From Pedobacter hiemivivus (GTDB lineage: Bacteria > Bacteroidota > Bacteroidia > Sphingobacteriales > Sphingobacteriaceae): a stretch of 64,000 bases of DNA. The stretch lies in the NCBI RefSeq assembly GCF_004331685.1, contig NZ_SJSM01000007.1, forward strand, positions 124,001 to 188,000. The letters are read 5' to 3'. The position numbers and the translations under genes are program-made. Under the pieces are notes generated by a model. That model did not search any database. It was given only the letters and a program-made list of their open reading frames with translations, and was not told the origin of the DNA. Every line of letters starts with the position of its first letter. The stretch's first letter is position 1. Positions 9,784 to 17,529 of this stretch are shown here, one piece after another.

Positions 9784-9791
9784 TAATTTTG
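9784..9791 (+). promoter_or_regulatory. -7 element of murF-alr, 4 nt from the start codon
   Basis: TAATTTTG matches TAnnTTTG exactly and ends 4 nt before ATG 9796. No TTG is present at the usual -33 distance. The upstream 80 bp are very AT-rich. The position predicts a leaderless or nearly leaderless mRNA. Confidence 0.5.
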
Positions 9792-9795
9792 CCGA

Positions 9796-12249
9796 ATGAG
9801 CATTTCCCCTTATACAATTAATCACATTGCAGATTTATTAAACATTGCGTCTTTTAAAAAAGCACAAGACGCAGTAATTAGGAAATTGGTGATTGACAGC
9901 AGGACGGTGATAGATCCAGATGGTTCCTTGTTTTTTGCCTTAAGTGGCAAAAGGGATGGTCATGAATACCTTGCGGACGCTTATGCTAATGGTATTCGTA
10001 GCTTTGTGATTAGCGATGCTAGATATGCCGAGCGGTATCCCGACGCAAACATCTTGCTGGTTAAGGATGTGTTGTTTGCCTTGCAAACGCTCGCAAAATA
10101 TAACCGTAAGCTATACGATTTAGAGGTGTTGGGGATAACAGGTAGTAATGGTAAAACTATTGTTAAGGAATGGCTGTACCAGTTGTTGGCTGCCGATTTC
10201 AATATTATAAGAAGCCCAAAAAGTTTTAATTCTCAAATTGGTGTGCCGCTTTCAGTTTGGGAGATAGGTGCTGATCATACCTTAGGTATTTTCGAAGCGG
10301 GCATCTCAAAAAATAATGAAATGGATGTGTTGGCTGATATTATTCAGCCCACAATAGGCATTCTGACAAACGTTGGTGAAGCACATGCCGAAGGTTTCTC
10401 TTCGCAAACCGAAAAGTTGCATGAAAAACTTAAACTATTTAAAAATACGGCCTTATTTATTTATGCTCCCGAATATACTGAGGGGGTACATAAAAATGAT
10501 TTACCCGGACAGCAGCATTTTTCCTGGAGCTTTAAAGAGAAAGCTGACCTTCAAATATTATTTATTGAGCCTATCGATGGACGAAATTACGTTAGGGCAA
10601 AGTTTAAAGGGCATGAAATAGAATGTCTGATTCCATTTAGTGATAAGGCTTCTGTTGAAAATGGGATCATTTGCTGGGCAACTTTATTGGCGCTTGGCTA
10701 CACACCAGAGGAAGCTGATGAACGTCTGGAAAAACTAACCAGGGTAAGTATGCGGTTAGAATTGAAAAATGGTATTAATAATTGCTCCATAATTGATGAT
10801 TCCTATAGTGCTGACATCTCCTCGCTTGCTATTGCACTAGATTTTCTGAACATTCAGAATCAACATCCTAAAAGAACCTTAATCTTATCTGATATTTCTG
10901 AAACAGGTAAAAGTAATGAAGTTCTTTACACCGAAATTGCCTCCCTTTTAAAACAAAAGGAGGTAGATCGGTTAATTGGTGTCGGCCCACATATTATGGC
11001 ATCGGCCGCGTTATTTGATCTTGAAACTACTTTTTTCGAAAACACGCAAGGCTTTATCGAAAGCTTCCCTGCTATGCATTTTAGCAATGAGACCATTTTG
11101 GTAAAAGGAGCAAGGAAATTTGAGTTTGAGCGTATCAGTAAATTGATTGCCCAAAAAGTGCATGACACGGTTTTGGAAGTCGATTTGAATGCATTGGCTG
11201 GTAATCTACAGTTTTATCGGAGTAAGCTAGCGCCTGGTGTTAAAGTGATGGCTATGGTTAAGGCTTTTTCTTATGGTAGTGGCAGCTTTGAAATTGCAAA
11301 TTTATTGCAATATCATAAAGTAGATTATCTGGCTGTTGCGTATGCTGATGAAGGAATTGCGTTAAGAAAAGCAGGCATAAAAATGCCAATCCTAGTTATG
11401 AGTCCTGAGCCATCGGCCTTTGATGCGATTGTTCGTTTTAAGCTCGAACCAGAATTGTATAATTTAGAGATTTTAAAAAGCTTTATCAGTTTCGTGCCAG
11501 AGTTTGATTATCCTGTTCATTTAAAAATTGATACTGGAATGCATCGTCTTGGTTTTGAAGAACCAGATTTACCAGCGCTTTTAAAAGCATTAAGCGAAAC
11601 AAAAAAGGTAAAAGTAGCATCTGTATTTTCGCATTTGGTTGGAAGTGAAGAAGGGATGCATGATGAGTTCACGAAATACCAGATCACACTGTTTAATACT
11701 GTCGCAAATGCAATTGGCAATGTACTCGACTATAAATTTATCAAACACATTTCCAATACTTCAGGGGTTTCCCGCCATCCCGATGCACAGTTGGATATGG
11801 TAAGAATTGGAATTGGTTTGTATGGTTTTGATGCTGGATTAAAAAACAATAAAGGTTTGCAAACTGTGGCTGTTTTAAAAACAACCATTACTCAAGTTAA
11901 ACAAATTAAACCCAATGAAACCGTTGGTTATGGTCGCAAGGGGTGGTTGCCTGATGGTGGGACTATTGCTACTGTGAAAATTGGGTATGCCGATGGGTAC
12001 AGCCGTGCGTTTGGCAATGGAGTAGGTAATATGTTGATTAAAGGAAAGCTGGTTCCAACAGTTGGCGTAATCTGTATGGATATGTGTATGTTGGATGTGA
12101 CTGGGCTAGATGTGAAAACAGGGGATGAGGTTATTGTATTTAATGATCAACTAACCATTTCCAGATTGGCCGAGCAGATTGGTACAATTCCTTATGAGAT
12201 ACTGACTAATGTTTCTCAGCGAGTTAAGCGAGTATATTTTTACGAATAG
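9796..12249 (+). CDS. murF-alr: Bifunctional MurF ligase / alanine racemase
   Basis: This 817-residue fusion joins UDP-MurNAc-tripeptide:D-Ala-D-Ala ligase (about 1-450) to alanine racemase (about 455-817), so one protein both makes D-alanine and adds the D-Ala-D-Ala dipeptide in peptidoglycan synthesis. The MurF part has the P-loop GSNGKTIVKE (residues about 117-126; most MurF proteins have Thr where this has Ile) and ENGIICWATLLALG. The Alr part has the PLP-lysine segment AMVKAFSYGSG, RIGIGLYGFD, the catalytic tyrosine in VGYGRKGW and VICMDMCMLDV. The fusion is common in Bacteroidota. The gene is monocistronic or leads the DUF502 gene 43 bp downstream. Confidence 0.95.
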   Translation: MSISPYTINHIADLLNIASFKKAQDAVIRKLVIDSRTVIDPDGSLFFALSGKRDGHEYLADAYANGIRSFVISDARYAERYPDANILLVKDVLFALQTLAKYNRKLYDLEVLGITGSNGKTIVKEWLYQLLAADFNIIRSPKSFNSQIGVPLSVWEIGADHTLGIFEAGISKNNEMDVLADIIQPTIGILTNVGEAHAEGFSSQTEKLHEKLKLFKNTALFIYAPEYTEGVHKNDLPGQQHFSWSFKEKADLQILFIEPIDGRNYVRAKFKGHEIECLIPFSDKASVENGIICWATLLALGYTPEEADERLEKLTRVSMRLELKNGINNCSIIDDSYSADISSLAIALDFLNIQNQHPKRTLILSDISETGKSNEVLYTEIASLLKQKEVDRLIGVGPHIMASAALFDLETTFFENTQGFIESFPAMHFSNETILVKGARKFEFERISKLIAQKVHDTVLEVDLNALAGNLQFYRSKLAPGVKVMAMVKAFSYGSGSFEIANLLQYHKVDYLAVAYADEGIALRKAGIKMPILVMSPEPSAFDAIVRFKLEPELYNLEILKSFISFVPEFDYPVHLKIDTGMHRLGFEEPDLPALLKALSETKKVKVASVFSHLVGSEEGMHDEFTKYQITLFNTVANAIGNVLDYKFIKHISNTSGVSRHPDAQLDMVRIGIGLYGFDAGLKNNKGLQTVAVLKTTITQVKQIKPNETVGYGRKGWLPDGGTIATVKIGYADGYSRAFGNGVGNMLIKGKLVPTVGVICMDMCMLDVTGLDVKTGDEVIVFNDQLTISRLAEQIGTIPYEILTNVSQRVKRVYFYE

Positions 12250-12280
12250 AGTTGTTGCACGTGGTTATAAAGTTTTTATC

Positions 12281-12288
12281 TAAGTTTG
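12281..12288 (+). promoter_or_regulatory. -7 element of the DUF502 gene, 4 nt from the start codon
   Basis: TAAGTTTG matches TAnnTTTG and ends 4 nt before ATG 12293. A TTG at 12255-12257 lies 23 nt upstream, slightly too far for a standard -33 element. Confidence 0.5.
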
Positions 12289-12292
12289 CATT

Positions 12293-12886
12293 ATGAATAG
12301 AGTTGGCAGGGCGTTATTGAATTATCTGATCAAAGGATTGTTAATCGTACTCCCTATTGCGTTAAGTATTTTTATTGTAATCTGGGCTGTAACAACAGTA
12401 GACAGCTGGTTAAATGTAAATAATATTCTGGGTGTTGATCCTAAAACAGGAGCAAGTCGGAATATCCCCGGTTTAGGACTTGCGCTTGTCATCTCGTTAA
12501 TATTATTGGCCGGTATTTTTGTAACGTATTTCGTTACCGAACCCATGTACAACTGGTTTCAGCGTTTACTGGATAAAGTGCCTCTTTTAAAGTTTATTTA
12601 TTCCTCCATAAAAGACCTTACCGAGGCTTTTGTGGGTGATGAAAAGAAGTTCAATAATCCTGTTTTGGTAGAAGTGGAAGGGGATTTAAAACGTATTGGT
12701 TTTCTTACGCAGGGCGATTTGAAATCTATTAATCTACCTGGAGAGTCGATCGTATACTTCCCGTTCTCTTACTCGTTTGCCGGACAGGTATACATTGTGA
12801 AGCATGAGAAAATAAAACCATTAAATATGAGTGCTGCCGACGCCATGAAATTGGTAGTGTCTGGTGGTGTTAGCCATTTTGGGTAA
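12293..12886 (+). CDS. DUF502 family integral membrane protein
   Basis: This is a 197-residue protein with two transmembrane helices (about residues 13-35 and 58-82) followed by a soluble domain with the family pattern VPLLKFIYSSIKDLTEAF and, near the end, VSGG. DUF502 proteins are widespread in bacteria and plants (the plant LCV homologues are the best known); their biochemical role is not established. The stop codon is followed at once by the arm of the repeat/terminator hairpin at 12885-12970, which probably ends this transcript. Confidence 0.88.
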   Translation: MNRVGRALLNYLIKGLLIVLPIALSIFIVIWAVTTVDSWLNVNNILGVDPKTGASRNIPGLGLALVISLILLAGIFVTYFVTEPMYNWFQRLLDKVPLLKFIYSSIKDLTEAFVGDEKKFNNPVLVEVEGDLKRIGFLTQGDLKSINLPGESIVYFPFSYSFAGQVYIVKHEKIKPLNMSAADAMKLVVSGGVSHFG

Positions 12887-12970
12887 AAAAATTGATTATT
12901 GTTCACCTCCTCAAACTTTTTGCTGAAGGGCAAAAATTTTGCATGTCGTCTCACAACAATCAATTTTTTT
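12885..12970 (+). repeat. Dispersed inverted-repeat element, copy 1 (acts as a terminator for DUF502)
   Basis: The arms 12885-12902 and 12953-12970 pair along 18 positions with one mismatch (A12898/C12957); the 3' arm ends in seven T, so the whole can serve as an intrinsic terminator that begins inside the stop codon. The inner 12901-12957 segment resembles, in reverse orientation, the inner part of 13465-13554: shared blocks are GTTC, CTCCTC, GAAGGGCAAA, GCATGTCG and CTCACAAC in the same order. The outer arms differ between the copies, yet each is self-complementary. Confidence 0.7.
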
Positions 12971-13052
12971 CTGGAATGACTAACACCCGGCAAGAGTGAT
13001 AGGTAAGCTGACAAATAAAATAGGTGTTTAATCAGATTTTAATTTTATCAAA

Positions 13053-13397
13053 ATGATAAAGATTTATCATAATAACAGATGCAGTAAAAGCAGGTGTGCT
13101 TTGGCTGTTTTAGAAGAAAGCGGTGAAGAGTTTGAAATTGTAAACTACCTGGAAACTGCGCCAAGTGCAGAGGAATTACGTTCTATTATTAGTAAGCTTG
13201 GCATTAGGGCTCATGAGCTGGTTCGTAAAATAGAACCGATTTATAAAGAGAAGTATAAAGGAAAGGAGCTTTCTGATGAAGAATGGATTGCTGCGATGGT
13301 CATAAATCCGATCTTAATCGAACGCCCAATATTAGTCTCTGGTGATAGGGCTGTGATTGCAAGACCTACAGAAAAAATCAACGATATTTTAGGTTAA
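13053..13397 (+). CDS. ArsC-like thioredoxin-fold reductase
   Basis: The 114-residue protein has an ArsC/Spx-type thioredoxin fold with catalytic Cys10 in NNRCSKSR and the later NPILIERPIL segment that holds the substrate-binding arginine of glutaredoxin-linked arsenate reductases. It may reduce arsenate, or be one of the many ArsC-like proteins of unknown substrate. No other arsenic gene (arsR, acr3, arsB) is nearby, so a resistance role is not supported by context. It stands alone between two copies of an inverted-repeat element. Confidence 0.88.
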   Translation: MIKIYHNNRCSKSRCALAVLEESGEEFEIVNYLETAPSAEELRSIISKLGIRAHELVRKIEPIYKEKYKGKELSDEEWIAAMVINPILIERPILVSGDRAVIARPTEKINDILG

Positions 13398-13411
13398 GTA
13401 AGCCTCTACAC

Positions 13412-13444
13412 CATACAAACCGAATCTTTTAGCGGGTTTGTATG
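13412..13444 (+). terminator. Probable intrinsic terminator of the ArsC-like gene
   Basis: CATACAAACC (13412-13421) pairs perfectly with GGTTTGTATG (13435-13444) around a 13-nt loop, 14 bp after the stop codon. The tail is only moderately T-rich (TTTGTT). Confidence 0.6.
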
Positions 13445-13464
13445 TTTGTTAGACGATTTCAAAT

Positions 13465-13554
13465 AAAAAGATCAAATGTTGTGAGTCGACATGCGTAGCT
13501 TTGCCCTTCTTCAGGGCCTAAGGTACGAGGAGACGAACAATATTTGACCTTTTT
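13465..13554 (-). repeat. Dispersed inverted-repeat element, copy 2 (opposite orientation)
   Basis: The arms 13465-13487 and 13532-13554 pair over about 20 of 23 positions, including one G-T pair, and the centre has a second hairpin GCCCT (13503-13507) / AGGGC (13513-13517). Read on the minus strand, its inner 61 nt (13538 to 13478) share the ordered blocks GTTC, CTCCTC, GAAGGGCAAA, GCATGTCG and CTCACAAC with copy 1. It lies between two convergent genes and has T-runs at both ends, so it may terminate transcripts from both sides. Confidence 0.7.
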
Positions 13555-13572
13555 ATAGTAAAATACTAAACG

Positions 13573-14280
13573 CTAAAAATTCGGTTTCAATACATATTTT
13601 TCATAGAACCTGAAGATATGTTCAGCCGCTTCTTCAGCGGTATCAACCAATCTAAAAAGGTTTAAATCTTCAGCATGGATATTGTGTTCTTGTTGTAACA
13701 TCGTACCACTAATCCATTCTATTAAACCGCCCCAGTATTCCTTTCCAATCAGTACAATAGGGAATCGTGCAACCTTGCCGGTTTGTATTAGCGTAATGGC
13801 TTCAAACAACTCATCCATGGTGCCCATTCCGCCAGGTAATACAATAAAGCCTTGAGAATACTTCATAAACATTACTTTCCTGATAAAAAAGTAGTCAAAT
13901 TCCAGGAGTTTATTGTGGTCGATATATTTGTTGTGAAACTGTTCAAAAGGTAAATCTATGTTTAATCCTACCGATTTACCACCATTCATGTGGGCACCTT
14001 TATTTCCCGCTTCCATGATACCTGGACCACCGCCAGTAATCACACCATATCCGCGTTCAGTTAATAACCTGCCACATTCAACAGCTATTTCATAGTATTT
14101 ATTTGTTTCTGCAGTTCTTGCTGATCCAAAGATGGATACGCATGGGCCTATTTTAGCTAATTTCTCAAAGCCATCAACAAATTCGGCCATTATTTTAAAG
14201 ATCTGCCAGGAGTCCGTAACTTTTATTTCCTGCCAGTTTTTATTTTCGAAAGCGCTTCTAATTTTCTCTTCACTAGTCAT
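13573..14280 (-). CDS. LOG family (TIGR00730-type) Rossmann-fold protein
   Basis: This 235-residue protein has the LOG signature PGGMGTMDE and the preceding GGGPGIMEAGNKGAH and SIFGSART segments. LOG proteins are nucleotide-5'-monophosphate phosphoribohydrolases, some acting on cytokinin nucleotides; the bacterial members of this length are often annotated as nucleosidases of uncertain substrate. It is 13 bp downstream of the symporter gene on the same strand and is probably co-transcribed with it. Confidence 0.88.
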   Translation of the reverse strand: MTSEEKIRSAFENKNWQEIKVTDSWQIFKIMAEFVDGFEKLAKIGPCVSIFGSARTAETNKYYEIAVECGRLLTERGYGVITGGGPGIMEAGNKGAHMNGGKSVGLNIDLPFEQFHNKYIDHNKLLEFDYFFIRKVMFMKYSQGFIVLPGGMGTMDELFEAITLIQTGKVARFPIVLIGKEYWGGLIEWISGTMLQQEHNIHAEDLNLFRLVDTAEEAAEHIFRFYEKYVLKPNF

Positions 14281-14293
14281 ACACAGATGTAAT

Positions 14294-15802
14294 TTAAAAT
14301 TTAGTTTGCTGATCAGTTTTTTTGCTGATCAATAATAATCCTATAAAAGTGATTAATCCGTTTACCAGGATCAATTCAACACTGAATTGATATCCACCCA
14401 ATAATTGAGCCGAGTAATCATTTAGCAAGTAACAAATTGCCGGTGAGATTATACATATAAAAGGAACTAATTTGTCGTGTAATCCACGTTTTTTTACAAA
14501 AAGTCCAAAACTATAGAGCCCTAACAGTGGGCCATAGGTATAAGATGCTACTCTAAAAATTCCGTTTACCACAGATTGGTCATTCAGGGCGTTAAATACA
14601 ATGATGACAATAAACATCAACAATGAAAAGGAAACGTGAACAATATGACGTTTGCGTACAGCTCCTGCAGAGTTGCCATTGTCGCCTTTATCCATCTGTA
14701 GAAAATCCACACAGAAAGACGTGGTTAATGCAGTTAAAGCAGAGTCTGTAGTTGCAAAAGTAGCTGCGGTTAAGCCCAGCATAAATACAATTCCGGGGAT
14801 GAGTGCTAAATGGTTGAAAGCAATCTCAGGGAATAAAAAGTCAGTCCTTGGTTTACCTGTAATATGATCTAAAGGGATTTCTATACCATTTTTCGCGGCA
14901 TAAATGTAAAGTAAAGCACCAACGCTTAAGAAGAAGATGTTTAAAACAACAAATACCCCAGTGAAGGTGAACATGTTCTTTTGGGCTTCACCTATGGTTT
15001 TCATACTTAGGTTTTTTTGCATCAAATCCTGATCAAGGCCTGTCATTGCAATGGTCACAAATATTCCACCAAGCAATTGTTTACTGAAATGGAACTTGCT
15101 GGTTAGGAAGTCTTCATAAAAGAAGATCTTAGAATAGCCACTGTTTTTGATGGTTTCAAAGGCTTCTGGAATATTCATATCCAGTTTGCTGCATATAAAA
15201 TAAATGGTCAGGAAAACCGACAGCACCAGGAAAAACGTTTGCAACGTGTCGGTAATGATAATGGTTTTTAAACCACCTTTAAAGGTGTATGACCAGATCA
15301 GCGCCAAGGATATCAATACGGTAAGCCAGAAAGGAACGCCATAACTGTCGAATATAAACCGTTGCAATACGATTACAACCAGGTATAAACGGAAAGCAGA
15401 TCCAATGGTGCGACTGATCAAAAAGATAGAAGCAGCTGTTTTATAGCTGTAATGCCCCAATCTTTGCTCAATATAACTGTAAATAGAGGTCAGCCTCATT
15501 CGGTAATAAAGCGGGAGTAGAACCGTGGCTATGATGATGAAGCCGATCGCATTGCCGAGGATAAATTGAAAATATTGAAATTGATTACCTGCTGGCGAGC
15601 CAACTTCTCCGGGAACGGAGATGAAAGTTACACCGGATAATGCCGTGCCAATCATTCCAAAAGCTACTAAATACCATTTAGAGTTTCTGTTGGCAATAAA
15701 AAAAGTGGAGTTATCAGACGATTTTTTTGAAGTTGCAAATGCAATGATAATTAAAATCAGAAAGTACCCAATTAAAAAAGACAAAAGTATAGCTGGAGTC
15801 AT
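14294..15802 (-). CDS. Sodium:solute symporter (SSS family)
   Basis: This 502-residue inner-membrane protein has about 13 hydrophobic helices and the SSS-family pattern: GTALSGVTFISVPG in an early helix, and GLTAATFATTDSALTALTTSFCVDF in the region that carries the Na+-binding serines/threonines. The substrate (sugar, sialic acid, amino acid or vitamin) cannot be inferred from the sequence or from the neighbouring LOG-family gene. Confidence 0.9.
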   Translation of the reverse strand: MTPAILLSFLIGYFLILIIIAFATSKKSSDNSTFFIANRNSKWYLVAFGMIGTALSGVTFISVPGEVGSPAGNQFQYFQFILGNAIGFIIIATVLLPLYYRMRLTSIYSYIEQRLGHYSYKTAASIFLISRTIGSAFRLYLVVIVLQRFIFDSYGVPFWLTVLISLALIWSYTFKGGLKTIIITDTLQTFFLVLSVFLTIYFICSKLDMNIPEAFETIKNSGYSKIFFYEDFLTSKFHFSKQLLGGIFVTIAMTGLDQDLMQKNLSMKTIGEAQKNMFTFTGVFVVLNIFFLSVGALLYIYAAKNGIEIPLDHITGKPRTDFLFPEIAFNHLALIPGIVFMLGLTAATFATTDSALTALTTSFCVDFLQMDKGDNGNSAGAVRKRHIVHVSFSLLMFIVIIVFNALNDQSVVNGIFRVASYTYGPLLGLYSFGLFVKKRGLHDKLVPFICIISPAICYLLNDYSAQLLGGYQFSVELILVNGLITFIGLLLISKKTDQQTKF

Positions 15803-15859
15803 ATTATGTTTTTAGCAAATAAATGTAAGAAACCATCATGAGTTTACACAGATAAAATA

Positions 15860-15867
15860 TAAATTTG
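15860..15867 (+). promoter_or_regulatory. -7 element of recR, 4 nt from the start codon
   Basis: TAAATTTG matches TAnnTTTG and ends 4 nt before ATG 15872. No clear -33 TTG was found. It lies in the 69-bp gap divergent from the symporter gene. Confidence 0.5.
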
Positions 15868-15871
15868 TACC

Positions 15872-16489
15872 ATGAATTTTTCTTCTAAGCTGCTTGAAGA
15901 CGCTGTTAATGAATTTTCTAAGTTGCCGGGTGTGGGACAAAAAACGGCACTGAGGCTGGTATTGCATCTTTTGAATAAGGAACAGGAAGAAGTTGATCAT
16001 TTTGGAAATTCAGTAATAAGGCTTAGAAAAGAAATAAAGCACTGCGGTGTGTGTCATAATATTTCCGACCATAACATTTGCGACATCTGTACGGCCAATA
16101 AAAGGGATAAAGATGTCATTTGTGTGGTCGAGGATACACGAGATGTAATGGCTGTGGAGAATACCGGTCAGTATTTTGGGGTTTATCATGTGCTGGGTGG
16201 ATTGATATCGCCTATGGATGGTGTAGGGCCTTCTGATCTTTTTATCGACTCTTTGGTGCAACGTGTGGCTACAACTCCCGTAAAGGAGGTTATTCTGGCC
16301 CTAAGCGCAACAATGGAAGGCGATACAACCCTCTTTTACTTATATAAAAGACTTAAGGATTTTCAAATTCCAATAACAACTATCGCCAAGGGAATTGCTT
16401 TTGGTGGTGAGTTGGAGTATGCTGATGAGATTACACTAGGGCGGTCTATTGTTACCCGTGTGCCTTATCACAACTCATTAATTAAATAA
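15872..16489 (+). CDS. recR: Recombination mediator protein RecR
   Basis: RecR (205 residues) works with RecF/RecO to load RecA at gaps. It shows the N-terminal helix-hairpin-helix ([17 protein letters not shown]), the C4 zinc finger ([17 protein letters not shown]), the Toprim domain ([15 protein letters not shown]) and the C-terminal Walker-B-like region ending [12 protein letters not shown]. The length is normal. The SDR gene begins 5 bp after the stop, so the two form an operon. Confidence 0.97.
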   Translation: MNFSSKLLEDAVNEFSKLPGVGQKTALRLVLHLLNKEQEEVDHFGNSVIRLRKEIKHCGVCHNISDHNICDICTANKRDKDVICVVEDTRDVMAVENTGQYFGVYHVLGGLISPMDGVGPSDLFIDSLVQRVATTPVKEVILALSATMEGDTTLFYLYKRLKDFQIPITTIAKGIAFGGELEYADEITLGRSIVTRVPYHNSLIK

Positions 16490-16494
16490 CCCGT

Positions 16495-17310
16495 ATGGAT
16501 TTTAAGAATAAAGTAATTATAGTTACCGGTGCGTCATCGGGTATAGGTAAAGCTTGTGCAGAAGAGTTTGCAAAACGAGGAGCTAATCTGGTACTGGCAG
16601 CCAGACAATACGTAACACTCTGTGAAATTACTTCCGATCTGGAGAAAAGGTATGACATAAAAGCTGTAGCTGTGCAAACAGATGTGAGTAAGGAAGAGGA
16701 TTGTAAGTTGTTGATAAAACAAGCTTTAATCACATTTGATAGGATTGATATTTTGATCAATAACGCGGGCTTATCGATGCGTGCGCTGTTTAATGAACTG
16801 GATCTTTCAGTATTGAAAAATCTGATGGATGTGAATTTTTGGGGTACAGTATATTGTACTAAATACGCCTTGCCGGAAATTCTGAAAGTAAAAGGAAGTA
16901 TCGTAGGTGTATCTTCAATAGCAGGTTATCGTGGTTTACCTGGTCGTACTGGATATTCTGCTTCAAAATTCGCTATGAATGGATTTATGGAATCTTTGCG
17001 GACAGAGTTGTTAAAGACTGGTGTGCACGTAATGGTCGCCTGTCCAGGTTTTACGGCTTCTAACATTCGGGTAACGGCTTTGGCTAAAGACGGAGCATCG
17101 CATGGAGAGACCAGCATGGAGGAAGGAAAGATGATGAGTGCCGATACTGTAGCGCATACTATTGTTGATGGTATTGCTGCACGTAAACGTACATTGATTA
17201 TGACTGGACAAGGAAAATTGACGGTTTGGATCAATAAATTATTGCCTGCATTGGCTGATAAGCTGGTTTTCAACCATTTTACCAAAGAGAAAAACGCACT
17301 CATCAAATAA
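16495..17310 (+). CDS. Short-chain dehydrogenase/reductase
   Basis: This 271-residue classical SDR has the NAD(P)-binding TGASSGIGKACAEEF, the NNAGLSM motif, a catalytic serine in GVSSIAGYRG and YSASK (Tyr and Lys of the catalytic site). It resembles the DltE/DHRS7-like group of NADP-preferring SDRs. The substrate is unknown. It follows recR by 5 bp and precedes the trp attenuator region. Confidence 0.92.
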   Translation: MDFKNKVIIVTGASSGIGKACAEEFAKRGANLVLAARQYVTLCEITSDLEKRYDIKAVAVQTDVSKEEDCKLLIKQALITFDRIDILINNAGLSMRALFNELDLSVLKNLMDVNFWGTVYCTKYALPEILKVKGSIVGVSSIAGYRGLPGRTGYSASKFAMNGFMESLRTELLKTGVHVMVACPGFTASNIRVTALAKDGASHGETSMEEGKMMSADTVAHTIVDGIAARKRTLIMTGQGKLTVWINKLLPALADKLVFNHFTKEKNALIK

Positions 17311-17326
17311 TTTTTTTTAAGAAACA

Positions 17327-17358
17327 TTTGTTCCTTTGCAAAAGGAATTCCATATTTG
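17327..17358 (+). promoter_or_regulatory. Promoter of the trp leader and trpDFBA operon
   Basis: The -33 element TTTG (17327-17330) and the -7 element CATATTTG (17351-17358; 7 of 8 positions of TAnnTTTG) are exactly 20 nt apart. The box ends 5 nt before the leader-peptide ATG at 17364, so transcription should begin at or just before that codon. Confidence 0.65.
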
Positions 17359-17363
17359 CCTTA

Positions 17364-17417
17364 ATGATACTAACAAACGGACTTAATAACTGGTGGTGGC
17401 ACAACGCAAATGCGTAG
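17364..17417 (+). CDS. trpL: trp operon leader peptide (17 aa, three consecutive Trp codons)
   Basis: A 17-codon ORF encodes MILTNGLNNWWWHNANA and stops with TAG at 17415-17417. Codons 10-12 (17391-17399) are TGG TGG TGG, an extreme Trp density next to a Trp-biosynthesis operon. It starts 5 nt after the -7 box, so it is probably read from a leaderless 5' end. Its stop codon lies in the 3' arm of the first hairpin. This is the layout of a classical transcription-attenuation leader peptide: stalling at the Trp codons when charged tRNA-Trp is scarce would favour the antiterminator. It is too short for standard gene callers. Confidence 0.85.
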   Translation: MILTNGLNNWWWHNANA

Positions 17418-17487
17418 TGTAACCCTGTATTGAACGTTTTTATTTTATATAATAATATTTGAGGGTTGCTTTAAGGCAACCTTTTTT
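17400..17487 (+). promoter_or_regulatory. trp attenuator: protector hairpin, antiterminator and terminator
   Basis: Three mutually exclusive pairings are visible. The protector hairpin pairs CAC (17400-17402) and ACGC (17404-17407) with GCGT (17412-17415) and GTG (17417-17419) around AAAT. The antiterminator pairs 17419-17426 with 17462-17469 (8 bp, one G-U). The terminator pairs GGTTGC (17464-17469) with GCAACC (17476-17481) around TTTAAG and is followed by six T (17482-17487). A ribosome stalled at 17391-17399 would cover the 5' protector arm, free 17419-17426 and so block the terminator. Confidence 0.82.
17464..17487 (+). terminator. Intrinsic terminator of the trp leader
   Basis: A 6-bp GC-containing stem (17464-17469 with 17476-17481), 6-nt loop and T6 tail lie 43 bp before the trpD start. 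This is a premature terminator inside the operon leader, not the end of the SDR transcript alone. Confidence 0.8.
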
Positions 17488-17529
17488 GTTTTACAACCTT
17501 TTTTACAAAATCGTTTTTGAAGTCATACC

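Noticed and set aside
13053..13397. Arsenic resistance island
   Set aside because: Only one ArsC-like gene is present; no arsR, pump or other arsenic gene occurs in the window, and the flanking repeats lack transposase genes or clear target duplications.
17364..17417. Chance short ORF in front of trpD
   Set aside because: Three consecutive Trp codons directly before a Trp operon, with promoter, hairpins and terminator in register, are unlikely by chance; still untested by conservation.
17364..17487. T-box riboswitch in front of trpD
   Set aside because: There is no T-box sequence or specifier loop; the Trp-rich ORF and three pairings explain the leader as ribosome-mediated attenuation.
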